Shown here in pieces: positions 40,098 to 48,879 of a stretch of 59,531 bases of DNA. The position numbers and the translations under genes were made by a program. Each line of letters opens with the position of its first letter. Positions within the stretch are counted from its first letter, which is position 1. The DNA comes from Eubacteriales bacterium (GTDB taxonomy: Bacteria; Bacillota; Clostridia; Oscillospirales; Oscillospiraceae), in the NCBI GenBank assembly GCA_030533415.1, contig JAUNJE010000012.1, forward strand, positions 1 to 59,531, written 5' to 3'. The notes beneath the pieces are model-generated. The model saw nothing but the letters and a program-made list of their open reading frames with translations, did not search any database and was not told where the DNA came from.

Positions 40098-42496
40098 CCA
40101 ATCAGGAATTGCTGACCATCCTGGGAAATGTCCGGGGCGAATACATACTGGAGGCACAGAAATTGCGCACCGGGGAAGCAAAAACGTCCATCCGCAAACT
40201 GTCCCGGAAGCGGATTATTTTGATCGCTGCCGTGATTTCCCTGCTGTTGCTGCTGGTGGGCTGCGGAGCCGTGCTGATCGGCTTGCAGAAAATCGATATG
40301 GGGAAGGTTACGTTTCCCCAATACCGTCATGAGGGGTGGACCCTTGACCTGGTATCCATAAACGGATACTTGGACTCCCCAAATTATCAGGCGACCCGGG
40401 AGTGGATCGACTTCCAGACGGTTTACGACCCGGACAGAAGCCTGCAATATAACCGGGACAGCATTGGGTACGAGCCTCCGGAGGACTACCGGATCTACGG
40501 CTGTTATACATCCGAAATGGAAGAAAAAGTGGATGAGATCTGTGAAAAATACGGTCTCGCCCTTGCCGGACGTCCGCATTCTTACACAGATCCGGAAACA
40601 TTATATTCCGCCGTTGGGATATCGTCCATGGTCCATCCCGCTTCCGAGTCCATGTTCTCCTTTTCCGGCGGGTCTTACTTCCGCAGCGGCTCGTTTAACA
40701 CGGTCGGGATGGTCTCCCACCGCTTTGAAGGGCGCGATACGCCGGACAGCCTGCTGTTTAGCTACTACTGTGACCGAAAAACCGTCTTCTTCCCGGACTA
40801 CGAAATTTTTGACGATATAGACTCCGTGGATTCCTGGGAATACACCGCGTGGGACGGCACGGAGCTGGTCTTGGCGCAGAGCTACAGCAAGGGTATCATC
40901 ACGGCGGATGTGGGGGACTTCTTTGTTTCCGTGTCGCTGGATTTCTGCTATGCCGCCGGCGGAATGGAAGTGGATCCCCACAATCCCTGCTCCCGGACGG
41001 AGTTTGAGCGGATCGCCGATAAATTTGCTTATCAGATTGCTCCCAGGGAGCCGGATATTCCCAAAGGGGAAAGCGAATCGGAATGGAACTACAACGATTA
41101 CATGGCCAATTGGATGCCCGGCTCTCTCGGCTCGGATGCATATAGCCCGGATTATCAAAAGAAGCTTCTGGATCTGGACGGCGATGGCATCCAGGAAATG
41201 CTCATCTGGAACGCCCGAACCGGCGTTATCTATGAGGTGGTGACCATGGTCAATGGCGTCCCGCAGAGCCTTTACAGCAGCAGCATATATGACGCGGTAA
41301 GGATGTACCTCTGCGAGGGCAATATCCTGGAACGGGAATGCCCGGATGGTTCCGTGCAGGGCAAGCAGCTAAATGAATATTACCGGGTTCAGGATCAGCA
41401 GCTGGTCATGGTGGAATGCGTCGTTTGGGGAGAAGACGGCAAATGGTATTGGAGCGAGTCTGGCGGCGCCTCCAGCGTGATGTGGACGCAGATCACACAG
41501 GAGGAGTACAATGCGGTTTTGGTAAAATACACCCGCCAGGAAGACGGCCTGATACAAGACGAGCCTATACCGGAGGACAGAAAGGCCGTGCTGAAAGGCG
41601 CGGCGGAAAGCAAGCTCCTGCGGGTGCTGATGGAACAGGATACCTTTTACAGACATGACGACGGTATGTACCGCTATCTGAAAGAATACTGCCAGAGCGA
41701 GAGCGGCCGGATGAACTGCCCGGTCAGCATCACCCGGTATGCCTTTGTGGACTTGGATGAGGATGGCATTCAGGAAGCCATCGCCGATTTCCGCTTTGCC
41801 GGGAATGAGCAGGTCATGTGTATGGTGCTTCGGTATGAAGGCGGAACCGTATTCGGCCAGGAATTTTCTTACCGCCAGATGTCCAATATCAAGCAGGACG
41901 GCACCTTCGCCTTTTCCGGCAGCGGGGACAATGACGGCTGGGCAAAGCTGCGCTGGGACAGCTCCACAAACAGCTGGACGCAGGAGACCGTCAGCACCTC
42001 CTTCCATGACGCAGATGCCAAAAAGGATGTTGCCTGGTACCCCTATCCAATCGTTGCCGATGTGAGCAAGGAGGACAGCTTTGCCTTATTCCAAACGGTA
42101 TTCCTGCCCATAGCCTATGGCGATCAGAGTGCAACGATGGACGCGCTTTATAATCTGGCGGAAACAAACGGATTCTATGTGTATGTGCCCTATGAGAATG
42201 ATTTTATCATCGTCATGCCAGGAAGTAAGATCTACGGTTCCTTCCAAAACGGACAGATTTGTGATTTGGGCTACACCCTCTATCTGGCACCGTTGGAGGA
42301 AAACGCTGATGTATATGCGTTCTCCGTGGGTGTGGAACAGCTCAATACGGCTTCGGCGCAGTTTTGCATTTACCGTCACAACATGGATCCGATGAATGTC
42401 AACTCCGCGTCTGACCTGGCCGCGTATATCGACTGGAACCGGGCCCATCCGGGAGATTTCTACACAAGTTGGGATCCCAATAAGGTCGCCCATTAG
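40094..42496 (+). CDS. Large membrane-anchored partner of the sigma factor (putative anti-sigma/sensor)
   Basis: An 800-residue single-pass protein: a short cytosolic N-terminus (about residues 1-39), one transmembrane helix at about 40-63, then a 735-residue outside part. The N-terminal part can be the sigma-binding region, but no zinc-finger HxxxCxxC motif is present. The outside part contains two calcium-loop-like DxDxDG segments: LDLDGDGIQEML near residue 358 and VDLDEDGIQEAI near 552, each starting an integrin- or VCBS-like strand repeat. ATGA overlap with the sigma gene. Anti-sigma function is inference from gene order. Confidence 0.72.
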   Translation: MTNQELLTILGNVRGEYILEAQKLRTGEAKTSIRKLSRKRIILIAAVISLLLLLVGCGAVLIGLQKIDMGKVTFPQYRHEGWTLDLVSINGYLDSPNYQATREWIDFQTVYDPDRSLQYNRDSIGYEPPEDYRIYGCYTSEMEEKVDEICEKYGLALAGRPHSYTDPETLYSAVGISSMVHPASESMFSFSGGSYFRSGSFNTVGMVSHRFEGRDTPDSLLFSYYCDRKTVFFPDYEIFDDIDSVDSWEYTAWDGTELVLAQSYSKGIITADVGDFFVSVSLDFCYAAGGMEVDPHNPCSRTEFERIADKFAYQIAPREPDIPKGESESEWNYNDYMANWMPGSLGSDAYSPDYQKKLLDLDGDGIQEMLIWNARTGVIYEVVTMVNGVPQSLYSSSIYDAVRMYLCEGNILERECPDGSVQGKQLNEYYRVQDQQLVMVECVVWGEDGKWYWSESGGASSVMWTQITQEEYNAVLVKYTRQEDGLIQDEPIPEDRKAVLKGAAESKLLRVLMEQDTFYRHDDGMYRYLKEYCQSESGRMNCPVSITRYAFVDLDEDGIQEAIADFRFAGNEQVMCMVLRYEGGTVFGQEFSYRQMSNIKQDGTFAFSGSGDNDGWAKLRWDSSTNSWTQETVSTSFHDADAKKDVAWYPYPIVADVSKEDSFALFQTVFLPIAYGDQSATMDALYNLAETNGFYVYVPYENDFIIVMPGSKIYGSFQNGQICDLGYTLYLAPLEENADVYAFSVGVEQLNTASAQFCIYRHNMDPMNVNSASDLAAYIDWNRAHPGDFYTSWDPNKVAH

Positions 42497-42540
42497 GGCC
42501 CCAACTTTTCACGATTGTATAAAGAAAGTGTGATAAGAAT

Positions 42541-43743
42541 ATGAAAAAAATTGGTTTTTGGGTTGTTATTGTCTTGGCGCTGACGCTCAGTGCCTGCGGG
42601 AAACAGGATGCACAGCTGCCGGAGACTACGGAAAATATTACGCTTGGTACCGTTTACACGGAAGCCACCGAGCCGCCGGCGGAGCAGACGGTTTCCGTGA
42701 CGGAAGCAGCAACGGAACCGACGGAGCCTGCCGCTGTCAGCGAAACCACTGCCCCGCCGAAGAAAACTGTGGAGGACGTGAAGCCGTCCATATCCATCAC
42801 CAAAAGCCCCACGGACGAAACCGTGGACGAGGGAGGAAGCGCGTTTTTCACCGCCAAGGCGGAGAATGCGGAAAAGACCGTATGGATCGCCGTAAGCCCG
42901 GATACCAAAACCGTCTATGAACTGGATAACCCCCCTGCCGACTTTCCGGGGCTTACCATTGAGGGGCAGGGCACCGAAACGCTGAAATTGAGCAATATTC
43001 CCTACGCCATGAACGGCTGGCGGATCCAGTGCTATTTTACCGGGAATGGCGGCCCGGCTTACACCAAGGGCGCGTACATCACCGTCAGGCAGAAATCCGA
43101 AAAAAGCGATTCCGCCCCGGAGGCCTTCCAGAAGGCGCTGCGCCAGATTCATGATGAGCTGTGCTGGCCGGCGCTTCCGAATGGGGACAAAATCGACCTG
43201 TGGGAACCCGGCACCATTGAGGACGAGACGTTTGCTGTTTACGATGTGGACGGAGATGGGGAGGATGAACTGCTGGTTTCCGTATTCAACACCTATGTGG
43301 CAGGAATGTGCGAGATCATTTACGGCTATGACGCCAAAGCCGGCGGAGTCCGGGTGGAAGCCTGGAACTATGTGGGGGTCACCCACTATCCCGGTATGCT
43401 GAAGGTGGACGCTGCCCATAACCACGGATACGCTGGAGAAGTGATGTGGCCCTATGATGTGCTGCGCTACGATCCGGCGACGGATACATATCAGGAGCTC
43501 TGCAGTGTGGACGCCTGGGATAAATCCATCTCGGACTATGATTCCTACCGAAACATGTCTTTCCCGGATGATATCGACACGGAGCATGAGGGTGTGGTAT
43601 ACCGGATCCAGGAAAACGGACAGGACCGCTTTCTCAGCCGCAAGGATTTTGAAGCCTGGGAAGCAGAGCTGTTCGCCCAGAAAGAGCCATTGAACATTCC
43701 CTGGCAGAACATAACGGCCCAAAACATCGGGGCAGTCCGTTGA
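42541..43743 (+). CDS. Lipoprotein with Ig-like and DxDxDG repeat regions, unknown function
   Basis: A 400-residue exported lipoprotein: lipobox LSAC with Cys19, a Thr/Glu/Pro-rich linker (about residues 25-75), an Ig-like segment from about 80 (PSISITKSPTDETVDEGG to AYITVRQK near 185), and a C-terminal domain with YDVDGDGEDELLVSVF near 233, which matches the DxDxDG loop style of the upstream 800-residue protein. It lies 44 bp after that gene, so all three may form a surface-sensing unit. The ribosome binding site is weak. Confidence 0.72.
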   Translation: MKKIGFWVVIVLALTLSACGKQDAQLPETTENITLGTVYTEATEPPAEQTVSVTEAATEPTEPAAVSETTAPPKKTVEDVKPSISITKSPTDETVDEGGSAFFTAKAENAEKTVWIAVSPDTKTVYELDNPPADFPGLTIEGQGTETLKLSNIPYAMNGWRIQCYFTGNGGPAYTKGAYITVRQKSEKSDSAPEAFQKALRQIHDELCWPALPNGDKIDLWEPGTIEDETFAVYDVDGDGEDELLVSVFNTYVAGMCEIIYGYDAKAGGVRVEAWNYVGVTHYPGMLKVDAAHNHGYAGEVMWPYDVLRYDPATDTYQELCSVDAWDKSISDYDSYRNMSFPDDIDTEHEGVVYRIQENGQDRFLSRKDFEAWEAELFAQKEPLNIPWQNITAQNIGAVR

Positions 43744-43764
43744 CCGGGAGCCGCCGGTATTACA

Positions 43765-43800
43765 AACCCGCCCATTTCCGCAAAAGAAAATGGGCGGGTT
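43765..43800. terminator. Bidirectional terminator between the lipoprotein and aldolase genes
   Basis: A 13-bp perfect stem (AACCCGCCCATTT with AAATGGGCGGGTT) with a 10-nt loop between the convergent lipoprotein and aldolase genes. Confidence 0.85.
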
Positions 43801-43807
43801 CGTATCG

Positions 43808-44488
43808 TTAATAGCCGTTTAGGGAGCCATCCTTGGCAGCGGTCTGGCCGTAGGTCTGGTAACGGACAAGCACCTGGTCAATCTGCTCCTTTGTCAGCAC
43901 GTTCATCCGGCCTGTGCACAGGCACTGCCATTGAATCTGTGCCAGATTTTCCAGATTGGAAGCAAGATTAAAGGCTTTTTCCAGATTGGGACCAAAGGCC
44001 ACCAGTCCATGGTTTGCCAGCAGCACGGCCCGGCCTCCGTTGCAGGCGGCAACCGCCTTTTTTGCCAGCTCCGGTGTGCCGAAGGTCGCGTATTCGCACA
44101 GGGGAATCTCATGGGTCCCCGCTCCGGCAATGGCATAATGCACCGCGCGGATCGGCTCTCCCATGCAGGCCAGCGTGGTTGCGTAGGTGGAATGGGTATG
44201 TACCACGGCGCCGCAGCCCTTGTCTTCGTTTGCCCGGTAGAAGCCCGCATGCAGGCCATACTCGCTGGAGGGCTTCCGGCTGCCCTCCACCACGTTGCCC
44301 TCCATGTCCATGATCACGATGTCCTCAGGGCGGATATCAAAATATTGCACACCGGAGGGTGTAATGGCAATCAGTCCGGTTTCTCCGTCACGGATGCTCA
44401 GGTTTCCCGCCGTTCCGTGGCTCAGGCCCGCACTGCTCATTTTTCTGCCATACTCGGCAAGCAGCGCTCTTTCTCTTTCCATTCGCAT
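43808..44488 (-). CDS. Class II aldolase (fuculose-1-phosphate aldolase type)
   Basis: Zinc-dependent aldolase of 226 residues that cleaves a ketose-1-phosphate to dihydroxyacetone phosphate and an aldehyde. Catalytic Glu76 is in PSSEYGLH and the zinc ligands are His97 and His99 (VVHTHS) and His160 (LANHGLV), all present. The start at 44488 has AAAGGTGG upstream. It is the last gene of a seven-gene operon. With the MtnK and MtnA-like enzymes nearby, its likely substrate is 5-deoxy- or 5-methylthio-ribulose-1-phosphate, as for Ald2/DrdA, rather than fuculose-1-phosphate (inference). Confidence 0.92.
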   Translation of the reverse strand: MRMERERALLAEYGRKMSSAGLSHGTAGNLSIRDGETGLIAITPSGVQYFDIRPEDIVIMDMEGNVVEGSRKPSSEYGLHAGFYRANEDKGCGAVVHTHSTYATTLACMGEPIRAVHYAIAGAGTHEIPLCEYATFGTPELAKKAVAACNGGRAVLLANHGLVAFGPNLEKAFNLASNLENLAQIQWQCLCTGRMNVLTKEQIDQVLVRYQTYGQTAAKDGSLNGY

Positions 44489-44535
44489 AAAAAGTACCAC
44501 CTTTATCTCTTAATTTTACTTCATTTATGCTTCGT

Positions 44536-45861
44536 TTATTTCGAGGCGTTTGCCGCCACGGCAACGGCGTCCCATACGGATGCAAAGGGCGGTGCATAGC
44601 CGAGGTCCAGGAAGCCCAGCTCCTCCACCGTCATTTCCTGGTCGATGGCACAGGCAAATACATCGATCCGCCATGCCGCCTCCCGGGCTCCCATAATCTG
44701 CGCTCCCAGCAGCACATGGTCCTCCGGCCGGTAGCATAGCTTGACCGTTAAGTCTTTGGGGTCTGGATAATACCGGGCATGGGAGCGGGTCTGCACCGTG
44801 GTGGTTTTGCAGGGAATGCCGTTGGCCGCACATTCCTCCTGTCCCAGGCCGGTTTTTGCGAATTCCATGCCCATGCAGCGCAGCATGGAGGTTCCCAGCG
44901 CCCGCTGGAACGCCACGCGCTTTCCAAGAACACTGTCGCCGGCCAGCCGCCCCTGCTTGTTGGCATTGGTGCCCAGGGCGATCATCATAGGCCGGTCCAG
45001 CAGCTTATGCCAGACGGTGGCACAGTCGCCGGCGGCATACACATCCGGCACCGATGTCTCCATGGCGGGATTCGTAACCACCGCGCCATTGTTCAGCTTC
45101 TCAACGGCACCGCCCAGGAAGCGGGTATTGGGGCTGATGCCGATAGACAAAATCACCAGATCCGCGTCATAGCTCCCCCGGTCGGTGACAATCCGGCTGA
45201 CCGCCGCGCCGCCTTCAAAGGCCATCACCCGTTCCCCGGTGTGAACGGACACGCCATGGCTTTCCAGTTCGACTCTTGCCGCCGCGCCAAATTCCGGATC
45301 GAAGCCATTCAAGACCCGGTCCATGGCCTCAATAACCCGGATGCGGGGCACACCCTGCAGGATGCAGGCCTCTGCCAGCTCCATACCGATATAGCCTCCG
45401 CCCACAATGACGGCATTTTGGGGCTTCTCCATAAGGGCTTGCTTCAGCTGCTGGGCATCCTCCAGGGTTTTTAAGGGGTAAATCCCTTTCTTCGCAATGC
45501 CGGGGATCGGCGGAATCTTGGGGGAGGAGCCTGTGGCAACCAGCAGCTTGTCATAAGGCTCCGTGCAAACCGTCCCCTGGGGGTCCCGGTACAGAACCTG
45601 CTTCTTTTCGTAATCCACCGACTGGACCTCACAGCGTAAGCGCACCCGGATGCCGCTTTTTTCAAAGGTTTCCACACTGCGAATGCGGATCAAATCGATG
45701 TCATCGTTCAGTCCCGCCACATAGTAGGGCAGGCCGCAGGCTCCGTAGGAAACCTCCCGGGTTTTCTCCAGCACCACGACTTCCCACTCCGGTGCCCGGC
45801 GCTTGACCCGGGACGCCGCGCTCATACCGGCGGCATTGCCGCCAATGACTACAAATTTCAC
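44536..45861 (-). CDS. FAD-dependent pyridine nucleotide-disulfide oxidoreductase (CoA-disulfide reductase / NADH oxidase type)
   Basis: A 441-residue flavoprotein with the FAD motif VIGGNAAGMSAA at residues 5-16, the single redox-active cysteine Cys42 in YGACGLPYYVAG, the NAD motif VIVGGGYIGMELAE near 150 and the C-terminal FAD motif VYAAGDCATV near 265. This one-cysteine pattern is that of CoA-disulfide reductases and NADH oxidases. The start is a GTG at 45859-45861 overlapping the DUF35 stop by 4 bp, with AAGGAG upstream. In a locus making acyl-CoA, a CoA-disulfide reductase or CoA-linked role is plausible. Confidence 0.88.
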   Translation of the reverse strand: MKFVVIGGNAAGMSAASRVKRRAPEWEVVVLEKTREVSYGACGLPYYVAGLNDDIDLIRIRSVETFEKSGIRVRLRCEVQSVDYEKKQVLYRDPQGTVCTEPYDKLLVATGSSPKIPPIPGIAKKGIYPLKTLEDAQQLKQALMEKPQNAVIVGGGYIGMELAEACILQGVPRIRVIEAMDRVLNGFDPEFGAAARVELESHGVSVHTGERVMAFEGGAAVSRIVTDRGSYDADLVILSIGISPNTRFLGGAVEKLNNGAVVTNPAMETSVPDVYAAGDCATVWHKLLDRPMMIALGTNANKQGRLAGDSVLGKRVAFQRALGTSMLRCMGMEFAKTGLGQEECAANGIPCKTTTVQTRSHARYYPDPKDLTVKLCYRPEDHVLLGAQIMGAREAAWRIDVFACAIDQEMTVEELGFLDLGYAPPFASVWDAVAVAANASK

Positions 45862-46265
45862 TTGGATTCTCCTTTCAGCCTGACAACAGGCCGCGAATAG
45901 GTGCCGCTGTCCGCAAACCCGATGGTGACCGGGGCGCCGCAGTGCAGACCGTCCATGTCCCCATCCGCCAGATTGGCCAGGATTCGAACGCCCTCCTCCA
46001 AATCCACCGCAGCAACCACATAGGGGACTTTTTCCGCTACACTGGGATGAAAGGGCTTGTGCATCACAACGTAGGAATAGAGCTTTCCCTCCGGCGGCAG
46101 CACGGCAATTTCGGTATCCCCGCTCAGGCAGTCCGGGCACAGATAGGCCCCGGGCCAGCGGACCTTGCCGCAGGCCCTGCAGCGCTGAAAACGCAGCTCA
46201 TGGTTTCGGCAGCCCTCCCAAAAGTCCGCGGTATCCATGTTGACACGCGGTTCAAAAAAATCCAT
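45858..46265 (-). CDS. DUF35 / ChsH2-type Zn-ribbon OB-fold protein
   Basis: A 135-residue protein with an N-terminal zinc ribbon (Cys29, Cys32, Cys43, Cys46 in CRACGKVRWPGAYLCPDC) and an OB-fold (SYVVMHKPFHP, YVVAAVDLEEG). DUF35 proteins are obligate partners of thiolase-like enzymes, for example ChsH2 with Ltp2 in steroid side-chain cleavage, and acetyl-CoA/HMG-CoA synthase complexes in archaea. It is three bases downstream of the thiolase-like gene and overlaps the flavoprotein gene, as expected for a stoichiometric complex. Confidence 0.9.
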   Translation of the reverse strand: MDFFEPRVNMDTADFWEGCRNHELRFQRCRACGKVRWPGAYLCPDCLSGDTEIAVLPPEGKLYSYVVMHKPFHPSVAEKVPYVVAAVDLEEGVRILANLADGDMDGLHCGAPVTIGFADSGTYSRPVVRLKGESK

Positions 46266-46268
46266 GGT

Positions 46269-47453
46269 TCACGCCCCCCTTTCCAACACCAAGGTAATAT
46301 GGCTTTGAAACACCGCGCCGTTATCGCTGCAAACAATCACGGACGGCGCCTTTGTTCCGGGTACCCTGCCCAGCTGGCGCTGGCCGCAGCGGCCGGTCAG
46401 CTGCATCACCGCCTCCGCCACCGGCGTCAGGCCCATAAAATAGCCCTCGGACAGCATACCGCCGGAGGTATTCACGGGCAGTTCTCCCCCCGGCCCCAGC
46501 CGCTGCCGGGTCAGAAACTCCCGGACATCCTCTCTGCGGAAGAAACCGTAGTCCCGCAGGGTCGCTTCTACCGTGTAGGTAAAGCAGTCGTAAAGCTCAC
46601 AGGCATCCACGTCCCGGCATGTGATTCCCGCCATTTCGAAGGCCTGCCGGCTGGCAAGTGCCGCTGCGCTCTCCGGGTCCTCCACACTTAAGCGGAAAGG
46701 AGATACCGGCTGGTTGGCACTGCCAAAGCCCCGCAGCAGCGCGTAAGGGTGTCCCAGCCCTTTGGCCCGCTCCACCGTGGTTAATACGATGGCACGGCCG
46801 CCGTCACTGCTGGGCGTCGCGTCCAGCAGCCGCAGAGGGGCGGCCACCATGGACGAGGCATAATAGGCATCGTCGTCCAGAGGTTTTCCGTACATAGCCG
46901 CCTGGGGATTCAGGCAGGCCCATTGCCGCTGGGCAATGGAAATTTCCTTCCACACCTCCGGGCCGGTGCCGTAGGTTTCCATGGCCCGGCGGGCCTGCAT
47001 GGCGTATTTGGACATGGTGCTCAAATCACCAAAGGCCGCCAAATCGTCGGTGGCCTTGCCGCCGGACAATTCCTTCACAAAGCTGCGCCGGCCGCTGCGG
47101 GCATTGTCGCCGTAGGAAATTACCACATACCGGCACAGGCCGGACGCCAGCAGGCCGATACTATGATACAGCCATCCCCGGGTACAATATGCCTCCTGCC
47201 CAATGACACTGGGGCGGAAGCCCATCTGCTCTGCCACGGTAAAGGCCGTCACATCGTAATCCCCTGCCAGGGGTGCGAAGTGGCGGTACAAAAGCATGGC
47301 ATCCACTTCCCCCTTTTCAATGCCGGCATCCGCCAGGGCATTGCGGATGGCCTCAACGTGAAAGCTCACCGCCGTACGGCCGGGAATCTTCCCCTGGGGG
47401 GTGTAGCCCACCCCCACAATGGCAATTTTATTTTTCAGATGCTCTAAGTTCAT
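46269..47453 (-). CDS. Thiolase-family protein of the SCP2/Ltp2 type
   Basis: A 394-residue thiolase fold. The nucleophile is Cys90 in GQEAYCTRGWLYHSI. Late blocks CELYDCFTYTVEA near 285 and NTSGGMLSEGYFMGLTPVAEA near 335 hold the further active-site residues (histidine positions of classical thiolases differ). This is the group that includes Ltp2-like retro-aldolases and SCP2 thiolases acting with DUF35 partners. The acyl substrate is unknown. It lies 14 bp after the aldehyde dehydrogenase gene, whose acyl-CoA product may be its substrate. Confidence 0.87.
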   Translation of the reverse strand: MNLEHLKNKIAIVGVGYTPQGKIPGRTAVSFHVEAIRNALADAGIEKGEVDAMLLYRHFAPLAGDYDVTAFTVAEQMGFRPSVIGQEAYCTRGWLYHSIGLLASGLCRYVVISYGDNARSGRRSFVKELSGGKATDDLAAFGDLSTMSKYAMQARRAMETYGTGPEVWKEISIAQRQWACLNPQAAMYGKPLDDDAYYASSMVAAPLRLLDATPSSDGGRAIVLTTVERAKGLGHPYALLRGFGSANQPVSPFRLSVEDPESAAALASRQAFEMAGITCRDVDACELYDCFTYTVEATLRDYGFFRREDVREFLTRQRLGPGGELPVNTSGGMLSEGYFMGLTPVAEAVMQLTGRCGQRQLGRVPGTKAPSVIVCSDNGAVFQSHITLVLERGA

Positions 47454-47467
47454 AGGTACGCTCCAGC

Positions 47468-48835
47468 TTATTCTGCCCAGACTTCATCCGGATCCGGAAG
47501 GGTGGACGCATGGTAGTAGGCAACTTTGGTGGTATTCATCAGATGCCGGTAAGTCAGGTTGTCGCTGATGGAGTTATTGCCCCAGCTGCCACAGCCCAAG
47601 CTCATGGTTGGGTGCAGGCCGTTGATGAAATTGCCGCCGGACGCCGCACCGCCGGGCTGGCTGACCACCAGACGGGATACGGGCAGTTCCAGACCCGCCT
47701 GCTCGGCATAGGCTTCCTCATCGGTGTAAATCACGGAGCTGTGGCCCGCGCCCTCCCACAGCAGATTGGCTTTGGCATTGGCCAGGGCCTCCTTAAAGCC
47801 GGTATAGGGGAAAATCTGAACCACCGGGCACAGCTTCTCCCTGCGCAGAAGGTTCTGCCTGGTCATGCCCAGGCTCATAAACAGCAGCAGAGGCGTTTCC
47901 TCGGGAATCTCCAGGCCCAGCAGCGCCGCCAGCTTACAGGGCAGCATGCCTACATGGGCCGGATCGGTCATACCGTTTTCCTTAAACAGGATGCCGGCAA
48001 GGCCCGGCGCCTTGTCCGCAGGCAGAACATAGGCCCCCTTCTCCCGGAAGGCGTCCAGCAACTTTTCCACCTTGTCTGCAGGCACGTGGATGGCCTGCTC
48101 TCCGGTGCAGGGCATGCCGTTATCATAGGAGCGGCTGTTTGTAATCTGGGCAGCGATCTTGTCAAAGTCGGTATAGTCGGGGGCCACAATCACCTGCACA
48201 TTGCCGGGGCCGACGCCGAAGGACGGCCGTCCGCTGGAGTAGGCGGACTTGACCATGGCCGCACCGCCGGTGGCGACCACCACATCCACCTTTTGCATCA
48301 GCTCCTGGGTCAGGGCCATGGACGGCTCTTCCACGATCTGAATCAGGTTTTCCGGTGCGCCTAACTGTGCTAACGCTCCGTTGATCAAATCCACACCATG
48401 CTTCGTCACCTTCTTGGTTCTGGGATGGGGAGAGACGATCATGGCATTGCGGCACTTGATGATATTCATGCCGTTACTGACGGTGGTGGAAACCGGGTTG
48501 GTGGTAGGCACCAGTGCCGCCACAATGCCGAGGGGCTTTGCAAAGGTGGCCAGCTTCTCGGCCGGATCATACTCGATCATGCCGACGGACTTCTTGTCAT
48601 GCAGGAAATGCCAGGCTCCCAGGGTGCAGCGGTGCAGCTTGACGATTTTGCTGTCCACCCGGCCATAGCCGCTTTCCTCCACGGCCTCCTTTGCCAGAAT
48701 TTCCGCATTGTCATAAATCACCTTGCCCATGGCCTTTACCAGGGCATCGACCTGTTGCTGGGTATAGCCCTCCATCTTTTTCTGGGCCTCCCGGGCATTG
48801 GCAATCAGGCCATCGATATAGCTGATACCATCCAT
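47468..48835 (-). CDS. Acylating (CoA-dependent) aldehyde dehydrogenase
   Basis: A 455-residue enzyme of the acetaldehyde/sulfoacetaldehyde/AdhE-N type that oxidises an aldehyde with NAD and CoA to acyl-CoA. The catalytic thiol is Cys243 in SRSYDNGMPCTGEQAI. PTTNPVSTTVSN near residue 110 and GVGPGNVQVIV near 207 are family blocks. The MPCTGEQ variant of the usual xxCAxEQ block may reflect a different aldehyde. The start at 48835 has AAAGGAG upstream. It would use the aldehyde released by the aldolase of the same operon. Confidence 0.9.
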   Translation of the reverse strand: MDGISYIDGLIANAREAQKKMEGYTQQQVDALVKAMGKVIYDNAEILAKEAVEESGYGRVDSKIVKLHRCTLGAWHFLHDKKSVGMIEYDPAEKLATFAKPLGIVAALVPTTNPVSTTVSNGMNIIKCRNAMIVSPHPRTKKVTKHGVDLINGALAQLGAPENLIQIVEEPSMALTQELMQKVDVVVATGGAAMVKSAYSSGRPSFGVGPGNVQVIVAPDYTDFDKIAAQITNSRSYDNGMPCTGEQAIHVPADKVEKLLDAFREKGAYVLPADKAPGLAGILFKENGMTDPAHVGMLPCKLAALLGLEIPEETPLLLFMSLGMTRQNLLRREKLCPVVQIFPYTGFKEALANAKANLLWEGAGHSSVIYTDEEAYAEQAGLELPVSRLVVSQPGGAASGGNFINGLHPTMSLGCGSWGNNSISDNLTYRHLMNTTKVAYYHASTLPDPDEVWAE

Positions 48836-48879
48836 ATATAAATCTCCTTTCTGTATTATAAAATTTACCAATTCTGCTT

